From positions 310,001 through 374,000 of the forward strand of contig WSYJ01000140.1 in the NCBI GenBank assembly GCA_020186115.1: a stretch of 64,000 nt of DNA, in the 5' to 3' direction. The DNA is from Histomonas meleagridis (Eukaryota > Parabasalia > Tritrichomonadida > Dientamoebidae). A program made the translations under genes and the position numbers. Shown here in pieces: positions 29,880 through 39,249 of this stretch; position 1 is the stretch's first letter, and every line of letters begins with the position of its first letter. Under the pieces are notes generated by a model that worked only from the letters and a program-made list of their open reading frames with translations, searched no databases and was not told the origin of the DNA.

Positions 29880-31094
29880 TTATTGTAAAAATGAAAAAGA
29901 ATTGGGATCTAACCTGTCGATACAATTTGCTACACAATATCGAGCATTTCTCCATTCATAAAAACTATCATCAGAAAACAAATCATTAAGATTATTTTCG
30001 TCTAATATTGTATTTTCTGTTGAAATTTCTATCATTGGATTTGTTTCATCGGGAAAAGTGACATCAAACGGTCGCAGAATTGGTTCAAATTTTTCTTCTT
30101 CCTCTTCGTGGGGTTCTCCCTGCATAAATCGGAATTTGTCCATATCGGACACATCTGGGAGTGTAGTTTGTATGGAGCTTTTCACTAAATCAAGGATCAT
30201 TTTCCCATCGATTTTACATAATGAAGCAAAATCCTTAACAAAGCCATCAAAGGTTGTATCTTCAGGCGGTTGCAAAATCACACACATTATGGCGATTTGG
30301 AGACATACTTCAGGATCTTGAAGCTGTTGTGAACTAATTCCTTCAAGCGATGTTAAAACTCTAGCTGGTGGTCTTTTGATTCTGTTTTCATACGAAACAC
30401 ACTTAGCGTTCTTCAAGAAACGCGCAACGCTTTTAAAAATTAGGGGATTTGTTGGATTTGATGATGACTTTTTGAGCGCTTGTGAGATTAGTGATTCATC
30501 TTTATCAACCTCAAATTCATTTGTTTGCTGCTTCTTTGGTGCTGGCTTTTCAACTAATACAGGAAATAATTTGGATGCAGCTAAAAGTATTCGACCTTTT
30601 AAAGCAAAAGAATTTTCCATTCGGTTGAACTTGGTGGTATTTTCAAGGAGTTCCCTGGATTTCATTGTTTCAACGATGTCTGTACTTGGATCTGGAAGAA
30701 TGAAAAATGAACATTTCTCGAGTAAAGTATGGATTATCAACTTTGGGATGTTTGACCCTGGTTTAGCTTCCAAATTAATTAGTTGTCTAATATGTGCAGC
30801 AAAATTTTCAAGAAATTCTATTTGATATTCTATTGAATTTTCATCAGAACTTCTAAGCCAAAACAAAATAATTTCTAATATAGTATCGACACCGATTGCT
30901 TCGTGATGCGTAAAAATTGCAGAAATCATGTTATAAAGCAATTCGTTTCCATTCGGAAATTGGAGGAAAAAATGAACAATAAAAGCAGAAACCCCTGTGG
31001 GAGATAATTTAAACGCTTTTGTTTCTATAAGTTTTTGAAACTTATCTTCATTTTGTATTTGGTCTGAGGCTAGAATCGCTTCGACCTCTTCCAT
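29880..31094 (-). CDS. Uncharacterised alpha-helical protein
   Basis: 404 residues, predicted from pattern to be a helical-repeat protein. It has an acidic linker (GEPHEEEEEKFEP) near residue 325 and ends in RNARYCVANCIDRLDP..FSFLQ. I cannot place it in a family. The ATG at 31094 is used; the in-frame codon at 31112 is GTG. Normal codon use and length support a real gene. It lies in tandem behind the Cdc7-like kinase gene, 400 bp apart. Confidence 0.6.
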   Translation of the reverse strand: MEEVEAILASDQIQNEDKFQKLIETKAFKLSPTGVSAFIVHFFLQFPNGNELLYNMISAIFTHHEAIGVDTILEIILFWLRSSDENSIEYQIEFLENFAAHIRQLINLEAKPGSNIPKLIIHTLLEKCSFFILPDPSTDIVETMKSRELLENTTKFNRMENSFALKGRILLAASKLFPVLVEKPAPKKQQTNEFEVDKDESLISQALKKSSSNPTNPLIFKSVARFLKNAKCVSYENRIKRPPARVLTSLEGISSQQLQDPEVCLQIAIMCVILQPPEDTTFDGFVKDFASLCKIDGKMILDLVKSSIQTTLPDVSDMDKFRFMQGEPHEEEEEKFEPILRPFDVTFPDETNPMIEISTENTILDENNLNDLFSDDSFYEWRNARYCVANCIDRLDPNSFSFLQ

Positions 31095-31495
31095 CCTCAC
31101 TTTTTTCTTCACATAACATGTCTTATTTCAATAAATAATTCAATTCAAAAAAGTGGAATTACATTGATGAAGAAAGGCTGACACTGGAAAAAGTTAAACA
31201 AATTTTTGTTTATGTTTGAATATTATAATAAACATTCTCCAAATAATTTTGAAATATCAAATTATTAAAATTCATTTTAAGTAATAATACAAATTAATAT
31301 CCTAAGCAATATATATGTAATTATTTATGTAAAAGAAAATTTATTTTTCTTTACAATTTACCTAAATTTACAAATAAACTGTAGATCTACTGCTTTTATA
31401 TATGATTATCCAACAAAAAGTTATATATCAATATACAGAATGCAAATTTCGTTTTTTAAAATAAATCAAATTTAGTCAAACATATTATTTTATAT
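31095..31495. other. Intergenic region
   Basis: AT-rich upstream region of the helical protein gene and 3' flank of the kinase gene. No Inr or other element that I can support. Confidence 0.4.
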
Positions 31496-32485
31496 CTATT
31501 CCAATAAAAACGGATGGTTCAATGCTTGTTCCGCAGTTATCCTTTGGCTTGGCCTTGGCTCAAGCATTTTCTCTAACAGGTCGAACACACTTTCATCTAA
31601 TTCCAACTCATTAATATATGCGTTTAACCCATAACACATTTCTCTCAGATTTAATGGCTCTATTTCTTTCGGAAACTTTATCTTTCGACCGCATTCTCGC
31701 GCTGTCTCATGTAATTTCTGCGTGCCAAAAATTACACTGATTTCGCAAAGCGCTGTGAGATCATCTGGAGACTTAAAAAAGGGATAGCGATGCGTAATGA
31801 TGGATAAGAGAATGACGCCGGCGCTCCATATGTCGATGAGAGCACTTTGGTTAAATGCAGACATTAATACTTCGGGTGCACGAAAGCCGCGCGTACCTGC
31901 ACGATTGGCAACCATCTTGGGACGGCGTTGGAATTGTTCGGGGTAATTGAGTTCAGCATCATTGTCATCATTGGGAATTGGATCTGATGTTAAATCAATA
32001 CTAATGGGTTGTGGCTCAATATGAAGATTTTCTTCACTGAGACCAAAATCTATAAGGCTACCATGCCGAGTTTCAGGATTAAAAAGATAATTGGCTGGTT
32101 TGACATCTCTGTGAATTATTGAATGTTGATGTGCATAATTAAGAGCACTAAGAAGACCACGGAAATAGTCTTTGATCATGTCACATTTCATGATAGATAG
32201 AAGTTGACGAAATTGAACATGTTGAACATACTCAAAAACTATAGTGGCTTGATCTTCTTCTCTGAATATAGCAAGCGCTTTTACAATGTTAGGATGATCT
32301 ATTTGAAGAAACCATCGTACTTCATTAACAATTCGATCAGGTGAATTGTTCCAAAATAAGCGTTTGAGTGCAACATGAATGCCTGTAGAAATATGTACGG
32401 CATGATACACATTAGAAAATGTACCTGTCCCTAACGTTTCAAGGATTTGGAAATCCTTGGATGAAAGGGATTGTTTTGGTTTCAT
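31496..32485 (-). CDS. Cdc7-like (DDK) serine/threonine kinase
   Basis: 329 residues, a complete kinase domain: glycine loop LGTGTFSNVY, Lys in HVALKRLF, HRDVKPANYLF, DFGLS, then RAGTRGFRAPEVL and a DIWSAGVILLSIITHRYPFF block. The HRDVKPxNYLF, GTRGFRAPEVL and RYPFF combination is typical of Cdc7, the kinase that with Dbf4 fires replication origins by phosphorylating MCM. The usual long kinase inserts are reduced to a stretch of about 45 residues after DFG, so this is a compact form. The ATG at 32485 is used rather than an in-frame TTG at 32491. It diverges from the DUF1963 gene. Confidence 0.78.
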   Translation of the reverse strand: MKPKQSLSSKDFQILETLGTGTFSNVYHAVHISTGIHVALKRLFWNNSPDRIVNEVRWFLQIDHPNIVKALAIFREEDQATIVFEYVQHVQFRQLLSIMKCDMIKDYFRGLLSALNYAHQHSIIHRDVKPANYLFNPETRHGSLIDFGLSEENLHIEPQPISIDLTSDPIPNDDNDAELNYPEQFQRRPKMVANRAGTRGFRAPEVLMSAFNQSALIDIWSAGVILLSIITHRYPFFKSPDDLTALCEISVIFGTQKLHETARECGRKIKFPKEIEPLNLREMCYGLNAYINELELDESVFDLLEKMLEPRPSQRITAEQALNHPFLLE

Positions 32486-32575
32486 TTTCAAAGTATAAAT
32501 TCACATTGATTGTGAATTTTTTGACTGTTTTTGCATTGATATGTTTAATATAAACTATTGAAATGACTTCACTTT
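32486..32575. promoter_or_regulatory. Short divergent promoter with Inr for the plus-strand gene
   Basis: Only 90 bp separate two divergent ATGs. ACTTCACTTT directly before the ATG at 32576 is a good Inr (TCACTT), giving a leader of about 7 nt. No Inr is seen on the kinase side. Confidence 0.55.
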
Positions 32576-33310
32576 ATGAAACCAACTTTGCAAAACAACA
32601 AAGAACAGGAGATGTGGAATTTCTTCGAAAGGAACAATTTCACAAAAATAGGTTATTATCCTGTTTGCAAAAAGCAAAATTCTACATCTCCTTTAGATTC
32701 AAAATTTGGAGGTTCTATTTTTTATCTCCCAGAAAAAGAAGTTCCTCAATGCTCTGAGTGCCATCAAGTTAAAGAAGTTCTTTTGTCTTTGAATCTTTCA
32801 AATGCACCAGCTCCAGTCAAAGCATTTTTCCCTGAAAACTATCAAAATGCTTTAGTAGAGTTTTTATATTGTACAGAATGCATGTCATCTAATGAAGAAG
32901 ATACAATTGAAGTTTTAATATTTACTCCTGATCAATTTGATAAACTTATTGTTAAGGAACCAATTGCTAATGCAAAAATTGAGCCAACCCTCATTGAAAG
33001 ATGGGAAGAGTTCGTTGATTTCGATGCAACAAGTGAGGAATATTATGAAAAACTTCGTGAAAGTGGATTAGATGATCTTGAAATGGAAGAATTTGTTAAA
33101 GATGTTCGTAACAGATATGCTGCAAAATCACATCTCCTTGGATATCCTTACTTCCAAGAAGGCCAATATGATGTTGGTGAAGGATATGTTTATTTAGCAA
33201 ACATTGAAGACGATAAGAATTTCTCTATGATGTTAGGTGATGCTGGCGTTGGCCAGATTTGGATGACGACTGGTAATGATTTTGGAAAATTCAACTTCAC
33301 TTATATGTGA
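32576..33310 (+). CDS. DUF1963 (YwqG-like) domain protein, short paralogue
   Basis: 244 residues. It has the DUF1963 signatures SKFGGSIFYLP, a GYPYFQ block and LGDAGVGQIWMTTG, in the same order as the longer paralogue at 2156-3295, without that gene's helical N-terminus. Cys pairs CSEC and CTEC occur at positions comparable to the CKKC of the paralogue, so a zinc site is possible. A competing ATG frame starting 13 nt earlier (32563) is not coding; the Inr TCACTT is placed to exclude that ATG from the mRNA. Function unknown. Confidence 0.75.
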   Translation: MKPTLQNNKEQEMWNFFERNNFTKIGYYPVCKKQNSTSPLDSKFGGSIFYLPEKEVPQCSECHQVKEVLLSLNLSNAPAPVKAFFPENYQNALVEFLYCTECMSSNEEDTIEVLIFTPDQFDKLIVKEPIANAKIEPTLIERWEEFVDFDATSEEYYEKLRESGLDDLEMEEFVKDVRNRYAAKSHLLGYPYFQEGQYDVGEGYVYLANIEDDKNFSMMLGDAGVGQIWMTTGNDFGKFNFTYM

Positions 33311-33362
33311 AAGTAAATCATTCATTCCACTTTTTGACTGAAAAACGATCGTTGATGTAAAT

Positions 33363-36300
33363 TTAAGTGATATTTTGTGGTGATGAGTAATTTATTGGTA
33401 TTTTCCCACTAGTTTTCATTAATCTGCTTGAAAAAATAAAAGCAAGAATTAAAGGACGTACTGATCTGACTTTTTCACGTTTAGGTGAAAGTAATTGAAG
33501 TTTAGATGATTTATAAAGCTTCTTCTCTGCTCTTAAAATATTCATTTTTCTAACAAGTGATCTATGTGAAATTGAAGATAAGATTGATTCTTCAAGTAAG
33601 AAACGTGTATCTGCTGAAGGTAATAAAAGAAATGATGTATCAGATATCTGATGTAACATTGAATTACTCCAATTATTCCAATCTGATAATTCCTTTTTAT
33701 AACGTTGTAAGGTTTTATTTTCTTTTTCTAATTGTGATATTTTTGATTGATTAGTTTTAATTTGTTCATTTAACTTTGAAATAAATTCATTTTGATCATT
33801 AAGTTTTTGAGAAATTGTATCATAAGCAGATATTAAAGATTTTGTTGGGCTAAGACATAATCTTTTCTTAAGTATTATTACATCTTTTGAAATATTTTGT
33901 TGTTCTTTTCTTTCTTTAAGTTGTGAATAAATAATTGAAAGCAAGTTATTTAAGTCTATTTCTTTGTTTTCATCAATTTTATAGTTGAATTCTTCATTAA
34001 GAACTTTAATCAAAAGCATTTTACAATCTTCTATAGTATCATTTAGATTATTAATAACTTTATTATTTTGATTCTTCATATCTATCATAATAGATAATTG
34101 TTTTGCTTTTGATTCTTCTTTTTCACGAGTTAAAGCATCAGTAAGAGACTTAACTTTTAACAATGCTGTTCTTTCAGATAATTGTAATTTTGCATTTTGT
34201 AATTGAAGATCATTTTTAATTTTATTAAATTTATTAATGTTTTCATTTGCTTTTGTTAAGGATTCTTTAACAGTTTCTAATTCTGTTTCAAGTTCATTAA
34301 TTCTCTCTTCATATTTTGAATTTAAGTCAATACTTCTTTCCTTTAAATCAGCTAAAGTTATTGAGTTATTTTGACTAATTTCATTGTACTTTTGTTTATA
34401 ATTATTTTTCTGCGAAATAACTTTTTGCATTTTTTGATTAATTTCTTTGATTCTTTCTTGAAGCGATTCTTTATTATTATTTAATTCCATAATTGATGAT
34501 TCTTTTTCTTTAAGGTATTCATGAAGTTTGTGATTTTCTTCTTGTAATAAAGAATTTTGAGAAGTTAAATCATTAATTGTTGATTGACTTGTTTCCTTTT
34601 GATGCAAGATTTTGGATTCCATTTCAGTTAATTGATTTTGTGATTCTTCAAATTTGATCTTATATTCATTTATTTCTTGATTTTGTTTAATGGTTTTTTC
34701 GATAATATCTTTATTACTAATTTCTTTTTCTGTTTTCTTTTTTTCATTTTCTTTCTTCATTAACCTTTTTTGTAACATTTTAACTTGATTTTCTAAATCA
34801 TCAATATTTTCAATCATTATATTCTTTTCAGATTCTTTGATAATACTAATTGGTTCATCACTAAAAATATCGATGAAACGATCCGAAAGAATTTTGAAGT
34901 CATTTGTTTGTTCATTCAAAATTTTAGAAATAACTTTTGAAAGTCTTTGATTATTTGTTATTTGTTCTAATTTCCAATTCTCTAATTCACGAATTTGATT
35001 CATATGATCTTCTTCAAGTTGACTAATTTTTGAAAACTCAAATAATTTTTGTTCATTTGAAAGAATTCTATTATTTAATAATATATTAACTTGGACCATA
35101 CATAAAATTAAAGTAATTAACTCATGATATGGAGTTTTATAGATATCATCTTCTGGAATAAAGTCAAGAAGAATTTGTGAAATATTTTCTGGATCTCTAA
35201 TATCAAAAGTATTAAAAATTGATTTTCTGAATTCAGGTAAAGGAAATTCTTCTTTTTGAACATCAATAAAAGATCCAATTCTTGCACAAGACTTCAATAA
35301 TTCTGATCTAAGATTTGAATCTAAATCTTGATCCCTTCCATATGCAATAGATTTAAGGCACCGATATGCTCCATCAAGTTGCATAAGTATTGCGTTATAT
35401 CTCTTCTTAAAATAATTTAATTCTTTATTTTCATTTTGGATGTTTTTATTCGATTCTAATTCTTCGAAATGTTGTAGAAGAGTTTTTGTTAAATTATTTA
35501 TTACTTTATCAATTGATTGATTTTTCAGATTGTTAACTTCATTAGAAAGTTCTTGTGGAATGAGATCAAGAATTTGATTGATGGATGAATTTATTAAGTT
35601 TTTAGTTCTGACTTTAGTTTGAATTATTTTTTTCTTTAAATTTTTATTGTCTTTAAGTAACAAATTATATTTTTTGAGAACCTTTTGAATAGATGAATCA
35701 TTTTGTAATAAAAATGAATCAACATTATTAAGTTGTTGAACAATTCCATATCTTTGTTTATATAATTCTGAAATTTCATTCGTTTGTGATTCAATAAGTT
35801 TTTCCAAAGATGTAATTGATTCTTTCAACATTTCGTTTTCTTCTTTATATTTATCTGATGTTTGAATAATTTTTCCTTCATCTTTAATATCTTTTTTTTG
35901 ATCTTTGCTAGTTTTTAGTTCAGATATTTGATATTTTAATTCATGAATATTTGTTTCATATTCGATAATTTTTGTGTTGAGTTCATTGTATTCATTTTTA
36001 AGCTGTGATTCCTTTATTTTATAATCTTTTATTTTATTCTTTGATATTTCGATTATCTTTTCTTGATCAATCATTAATTTTTCTTTTTCTTTATTTAGAT
36101 TAGATAATATTTGATTATTTTCTTCAGTTTGTTGTAATTTATTTTGCAATTCTTGAATTTGTTGTTCTTTTTCTTCAATTGATTTATTCAATATTTCAAT
36201 TTTGTTATTTTGGATTGTTAATTTTGATTCGTATGTTTCCTGAATGTAACTCTTATTTTGCTCGTTTGTTTGTTCTCTTGCTTTCTTTAACTCGATTGTC

Positions 36301-36962
36301 AGTTCTTGGATCTTGATGTTTTGTTCATTTATTGTGTTTTCAAGTTCACTAACTTCATTTTTACTCTTATTTTGTAAATTTTTTGTGAGTTCTGTTATGT
36401 TTTTATCCGCATTTGAAGCATTTTGTTTAAAGTATCGTATTTTTTTCTGAAGTGAATGGATTTTATTATTTGAGTTTTCAAGTTTTTCTTCCAATTTTTT
36501 GAGTTGTGCTGACAATAGTGAGTTTTGTTTTTCATAAGTTTTGTTTTTTTCTGAGTGATCTTTAATAGAAGAAAAAAGGTTTGAATACAATTTCATGGCT
36601 TGATTTAAATTCATAATATTTTGATCTTCTTTTGAAGAAAGAAAATCTAAAAATGCATTTACTTGAAAATTTAGTTGTTGATCATCTTTTACATTGTTAA
36701 AATTTTGATCAAGTTTTGTCTGTAGTTCATTAATTTTTTTAATCATTTCTTCTTGTGAAATGCGATTATTCTCTGTTAGGTTTTCAATTTCGTTTTTATG
36801 CTTTATTCTTTCATTTTTTTGATTTTCTTTGATAATTAATAATCTTGATTCCAAGTCCTCTATTTTTGCTTTTAATTCAGAATTTTCTAAGGATAAATCT
36901 TTGAGTTTAATATTATAGGTTACATCCGAAAAAGGAAGATCTTCACGAATTTGGTTCCTCAT
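33363..36962 (-). CDS. Large coiled-coil protein
   Basis: 1199 residues, almost entirely heptad-repeat coiled coil rich in Glu, Lys, Asn, Gln, with a less helical centre (about 570-690). The non-coiled C-terminus has ISHRSLVRKMNILRAEKKLY. Such trichomonad proteins are often labelled by name as viral inclusion body-like, which is a low-complexity artefact; nothing here is viral. A golgin, centrosomal or cytoskeletal role is plausible. The ATG at 36962 is preceded by TTAACGTACAAAAAAT, with no Inr. The gene is very AT-rich. Confidence 0.7.
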   Translation of the reverse strand: MRNQIREDLPFSDVTYNIKLKDLSLENSELKAKIEDLESRLLIIKENQKNERIKHKNEIENLTENNRISQEEMIKKINELQTKLDQNFNNVKDDQQLNFQVNAFLDFLSSKEDQNIMNLNQAMKLYSNLFSSIKDHSEKNKTYEKQNSLLSAQLKKLEEKLENSNNKIHSLQKKIRYFKQNASNADKNITELTKNLQNKSKNEVSELENTINEQNIKIQELTIELKKAREQTNEQNKSYIQETYESKLTIQNNKIEILNKSIEEKEQQIQELQNKLQQTEENNQILSNLNKEKEKLMIDQEKIIEISKNKIKDYKIKESQLKNEYNELNTKIIEYETNIHELKYQISELKTSKDQKKDIKDEGKIIQTSDKYKEENEMLKESITSLEKLIESQTNEISELYKQRYGIVQQLNNVDSFLLQNDSSIQKVLKKYNLLLKDNKNLKKKIIQTKVRTKNLINSSINQILDLIPQELSNEVNNLKNQSIDKVINNLTKTLLQHFEELESNKNIQNENKELNYFKKRYNAILMQLDGAYRCLKSIAYGRDQDLDSNLRSELLKSCARIGSFIDVQKEEFPLPEFRKSIFNTFDIRDPENISQILLDFIPEDDIYKTPYHELITLILCMVQVNILLNNRILSNEQKLFEFSKISQLEEDHMNQIRELENWKLEQITNNQRLSKVISKILNEQTNDFKILSDRFIDIFSDEPISIIKESEKNIMIENIDDLENQVKMLQKRLMKKENEKKKTEKEISNKDIIEKTIKQNQEINEYKIKFEESQNQLTEMESKILHQKETSQSTINDLTSQNSLLQEENHKLHEYLKEKESSIMELNNNKESLQERIKEINQKMQKVISQKNNYKQKYNEISQNNSITLADLKERSIDLNSKYEERINELETELETVKESLTKANENINKFNKIKNDLQLQNAKLQLSERTALLKVKSLTDALTREKEESKAKQLSIMIDMKNQNNKVINNLNDTIEDCKMLLIKVLNEEFNYKIDENKEIDLNNLLSIIYSQLKERKEQQNISKDVIILKKRLCLSPTKSLISAYDTISQKLNDQNEFISKLNEQIKTNQSKISQLEKENKTLQRYKKELSDWNNWSNSMLHQISDTSFLLLPSADTRFLLEESILSSISHRSLVRKMNILRAEKKLYKSSKLQLLSPKREKVRSVRPLILAFIFSSRLMKTSGKIPINYSSPQNIT

Positions 36963-37234
36963 ATTTTTTGTACGTTAAAAAAGGCGCCATGCATTTCTTG
37001 AATGGTACAAAAGAACAATACAGCCTAAATGTTTTTCAAATCATTGGTAAATTCTTCCTCATCATTTGAAATATAAATGTTCAAAATAGAATTTTTTCAA
37101 AAAAAATAATTAATTAATAATTTATCAACTTCATTACCTAATAACAAAAATTGATCACATGGTAGAGTTCAATAAACAGCACGGTTTTAAAATTAAAATA
37201 AGCTATAATATTTTTATGTATCTCAAAAAAAAAT

Positions 37235-37462
37235 TTATTCTTCTTGTTGTTCTTCCGCTGGCATTAAAGTTCTAGAGTAAGGCATCATTTTCTCTGCTAA
37301 AACGATGTGAGTCATCATCATTCTTCTGCAACAATATCTGTTGATTTGTAATTGGTTTAATGCCTCTTCTATAGGAACTCCTGAGTTAACTAGTTGGACA
37401 TATTGATCCCATTTGCTAGCAATCATTGCGCCACATGTGAAGCAACGAACCGGAATTAGCAT
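37235..37462 (-). CDS. RPB10: RNA polymerase subunit Rpb10 (RPABC5)
   Basis: 75 residues, full length. Begins MLIPVRCFTCGAMIASKW and contains RYCCRRMMMTHI; the four cysteines (CFTC and CC) form the atypical zinc site that defines Rpb10, a subunit shared by RNA polymerases I, II and III. A short Glu-rich tail ends the protein. It lies alone in AT-rich DNA. Confidence 0.95.
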   Translation of the reverse strand: MLIPVRCFTCGAMIASKWDQYVQLVNSGVPIEEALNQLQINRYCCRRMMMTHIVLAEKMMPYSRTLMPAEEQQEE

Positions 37463-37808
37463 TTGGAATTAACTATGTTTGTTTGGTCTTGGGGGTTCTA
37501 CTCAGAGAAAATTTCTTGGAATAAATTTTAAAAATTCTTTCCTTGCTGTTCTAAACATGATGATTATAATAGATTTCATACGAAAGAATAATATTTAAAA
37601 AAAATGAATTTTCAAACAATTTAAATTAATGTGATAATTTCGATATTTGAAAATCAAATTATTGTATCCTATAAGCAAATTTATGAGGTGGGTGTGTTTC
37701 ATAAGTCACAAATAGAAACCAATAAGAAGTCTTATCTCTTTGTTTTCAAATGAAAACGATTTGAAATGAAATCATGATGAAGAACGTTTAAAAAAAATCC
37801 CTCTAAAG
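37463..37808. other. Intergenic region between divergent genes
   Basis: AT-rich. Contains GAAAACGATTTG near 37752 and GAACGTTT near 37782. No Inr found for the Rpb10 gene. Confidence 0.4.
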
Positions 37809-38387
37809 TTGAATTTCATAAATTGGGAAAACTTAGAAAGCAACACGGTCCCATTGCTTAGACTTGCTGCTCAAGAGTGCTCAATTGAAATTCCGAAAGG
37901 TGCTAAAAAAAGAGAAATTGTTCGATTATTATCAAAAGTAAATCCACTATCTGAAATACCATTTAGTCCTTTGCTTACTGTAAAGAACCCACGTGAGATT
38001 GGCAGTTCGAACAGTTCACTTCAAAATTCTCCACAACAGGTATTTGATTTATCTCAAACTCCTTCACCAACTCATATTAAATCCATTCACACAAAAATAA
38101 TGACTAAAGATGACGGACATGTTAATGACGAAATGACGTCTTTAAAACCTTCTCTGCAGAGAAAATCACATCCACCAAACGTAACACCATCTCCTCTTTC
38201 TTCTTCACGTGAAAGTTCACCAAATTTCCCAACCCCAAATTTGACTCCAATTTCAAGCAGCTGCTCTCGCAGTCAATCACCTTTGCAAGCAAAGACGAAA
38301 AGTCAAAAATTTCCCATTAATGTGAAACGTATTTTATTGAGTTTGCTTCTGTTTTTCATGTTTCTTTTGATTTTTTTGATAATATAA
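37809..38387 (+). CDS. Tail-anchored protein with SAP/LEM-like N-terminus; start codon unclear
   Basis: About 192 residues. The N-terminal 45 residues resemble a SAP or LEM helix-loop-helix (LRLAAQECSIEIPKGAKKREIVRLLSK). A Ser/Pro-rich disordered middle follows, then a basic patch and a C-terminal hydrophobic helix (LLSLLLFFMFLLIFLII) that ends the protein, a tail anchor. This layout suits a nuclear-envelope or ER protein. No ATG is in frame before residue 98; the frame begins at TTG and runs back to a TGA at 37767. An Inr-like TTTCATA lies inside it. Either the ATG is lost, a first exon is elsewhere, or a non-AUG start is used. Confidence 0.5.
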   Translation: MNFINWENLESNTVPLLRLAAQECSIEIPKGAKKREIVRLLSKVNPLSEIPFSPLLTVKNPREIGSSNSSLQNSPQQVFDLSQTPSPTHIKSIHTKIMTKDDGHVNDEMTSLKPSLQRKSHPPNVTPSPLSSSRESSPNFPTPNLTPISSSCSRSQSPLQAKTKSQKFPINVKRILLSLLLFFMFLLIFLII

Positions 38388-38524
38388 ATTCAATTTTCCT
38401 TTTGGAAAGTACAAAATGAGCAAAAAAAATCACAGCAGAACATTAAAATTTTTTTAGATGTTAAAAAATAATTTTTTAATTTTAATTGTTTTCTTTTTAA
38501 GTAAATTATTTTTAAATCTATTTT

Positions 38525-38875
38525 AACGACATTAAAGAAACTCGATGAAGAACTCGAAGAGTTAAATTCCGATATATCACAAATTGAAAATGACTTCTTC
38601 ATGACAAATCCCTGAAGTATGTAAAACATGTAAAGTGAAGAGTGACATACCTTCACGATATTTCTTATGTGGAAACTCATTCCATGTTGGCTATTTGGGT
38701 GATGATCTGATCTATAAGGAGTAACACTTAAACAATGCACAAAACTCAATGAACTCGATCAACTAGGTAAAGATGCGAAATGATATCTTCACTTTGTTGG
38801 ACGCAACAGATGACCTACAAGAAACATTGAATATGGCCATGCAGGGATCGTTCATGGATAACAACTAGAAGAAAG
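38525..38875 (+). pseudogene. Decayed Vps11 C-terminal fragment
   Basis: Reading across two frames shows a coiled helix (KKLDEELEELNSDISQIEN), then CKTC, then DIPSRYFLCGNSFH, the RING-like ending of Vps11, then a helix pattern DIFTLLDATDDLQETL. At least one frameshift (near 38613) and two in-frame stops (after KE and SIN) break it, and the later zinc ligands are missing. It is more like the canonical Vps11 tail than the intact short gene at 3669 is, so it is a separate copy. No trace of the N-terminal part is seen upstream. Confidence 0.6.
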
Positions 38876-39249
38876 AGTCAAAGGACTTATGACGAAGTTA
38901 AATATGCACAACAAGAAAAAGTTTTTGGAATGAAAATTTGTATTTAAAAAAAGTGAGAAAGAAAAAAAGACCACCAAAAAGACTCAAATATCCAACCTTG
39001 ATGTTATGAACATGGTGATTTCAAAAATTTTTAAAAAATTGTCCTTATGATTATGTATTTTGTTTTTTATATTTCCTTATGTAAATTGATATGAATAAGT
39101 GAAAATAGATTGAATTGTATAATCAGTCCAATTCTCTCCATAGAGTTCCAAAATCATTAAATTCATATTATGAATCAAAACATCATCAAATTTGTATCGA
39201 TTTTTTTTCAAAATACTATATGCTTCAAGCCTTTTTGTTATGAGATTCA
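38876..39249. other. Intergenic region
   Basis: AT-rich, Lys-codon-rich decayed sequence after the Vps11 fragment. No gene recognised. Confidence 0.35.

Noticed and set aside
33363-36962. Viral origin of the coiled-coil protein
   Set aside because: Similarity to so-called viral inclusion proteins is a coiled-coil composition effect; no viral domain is present.
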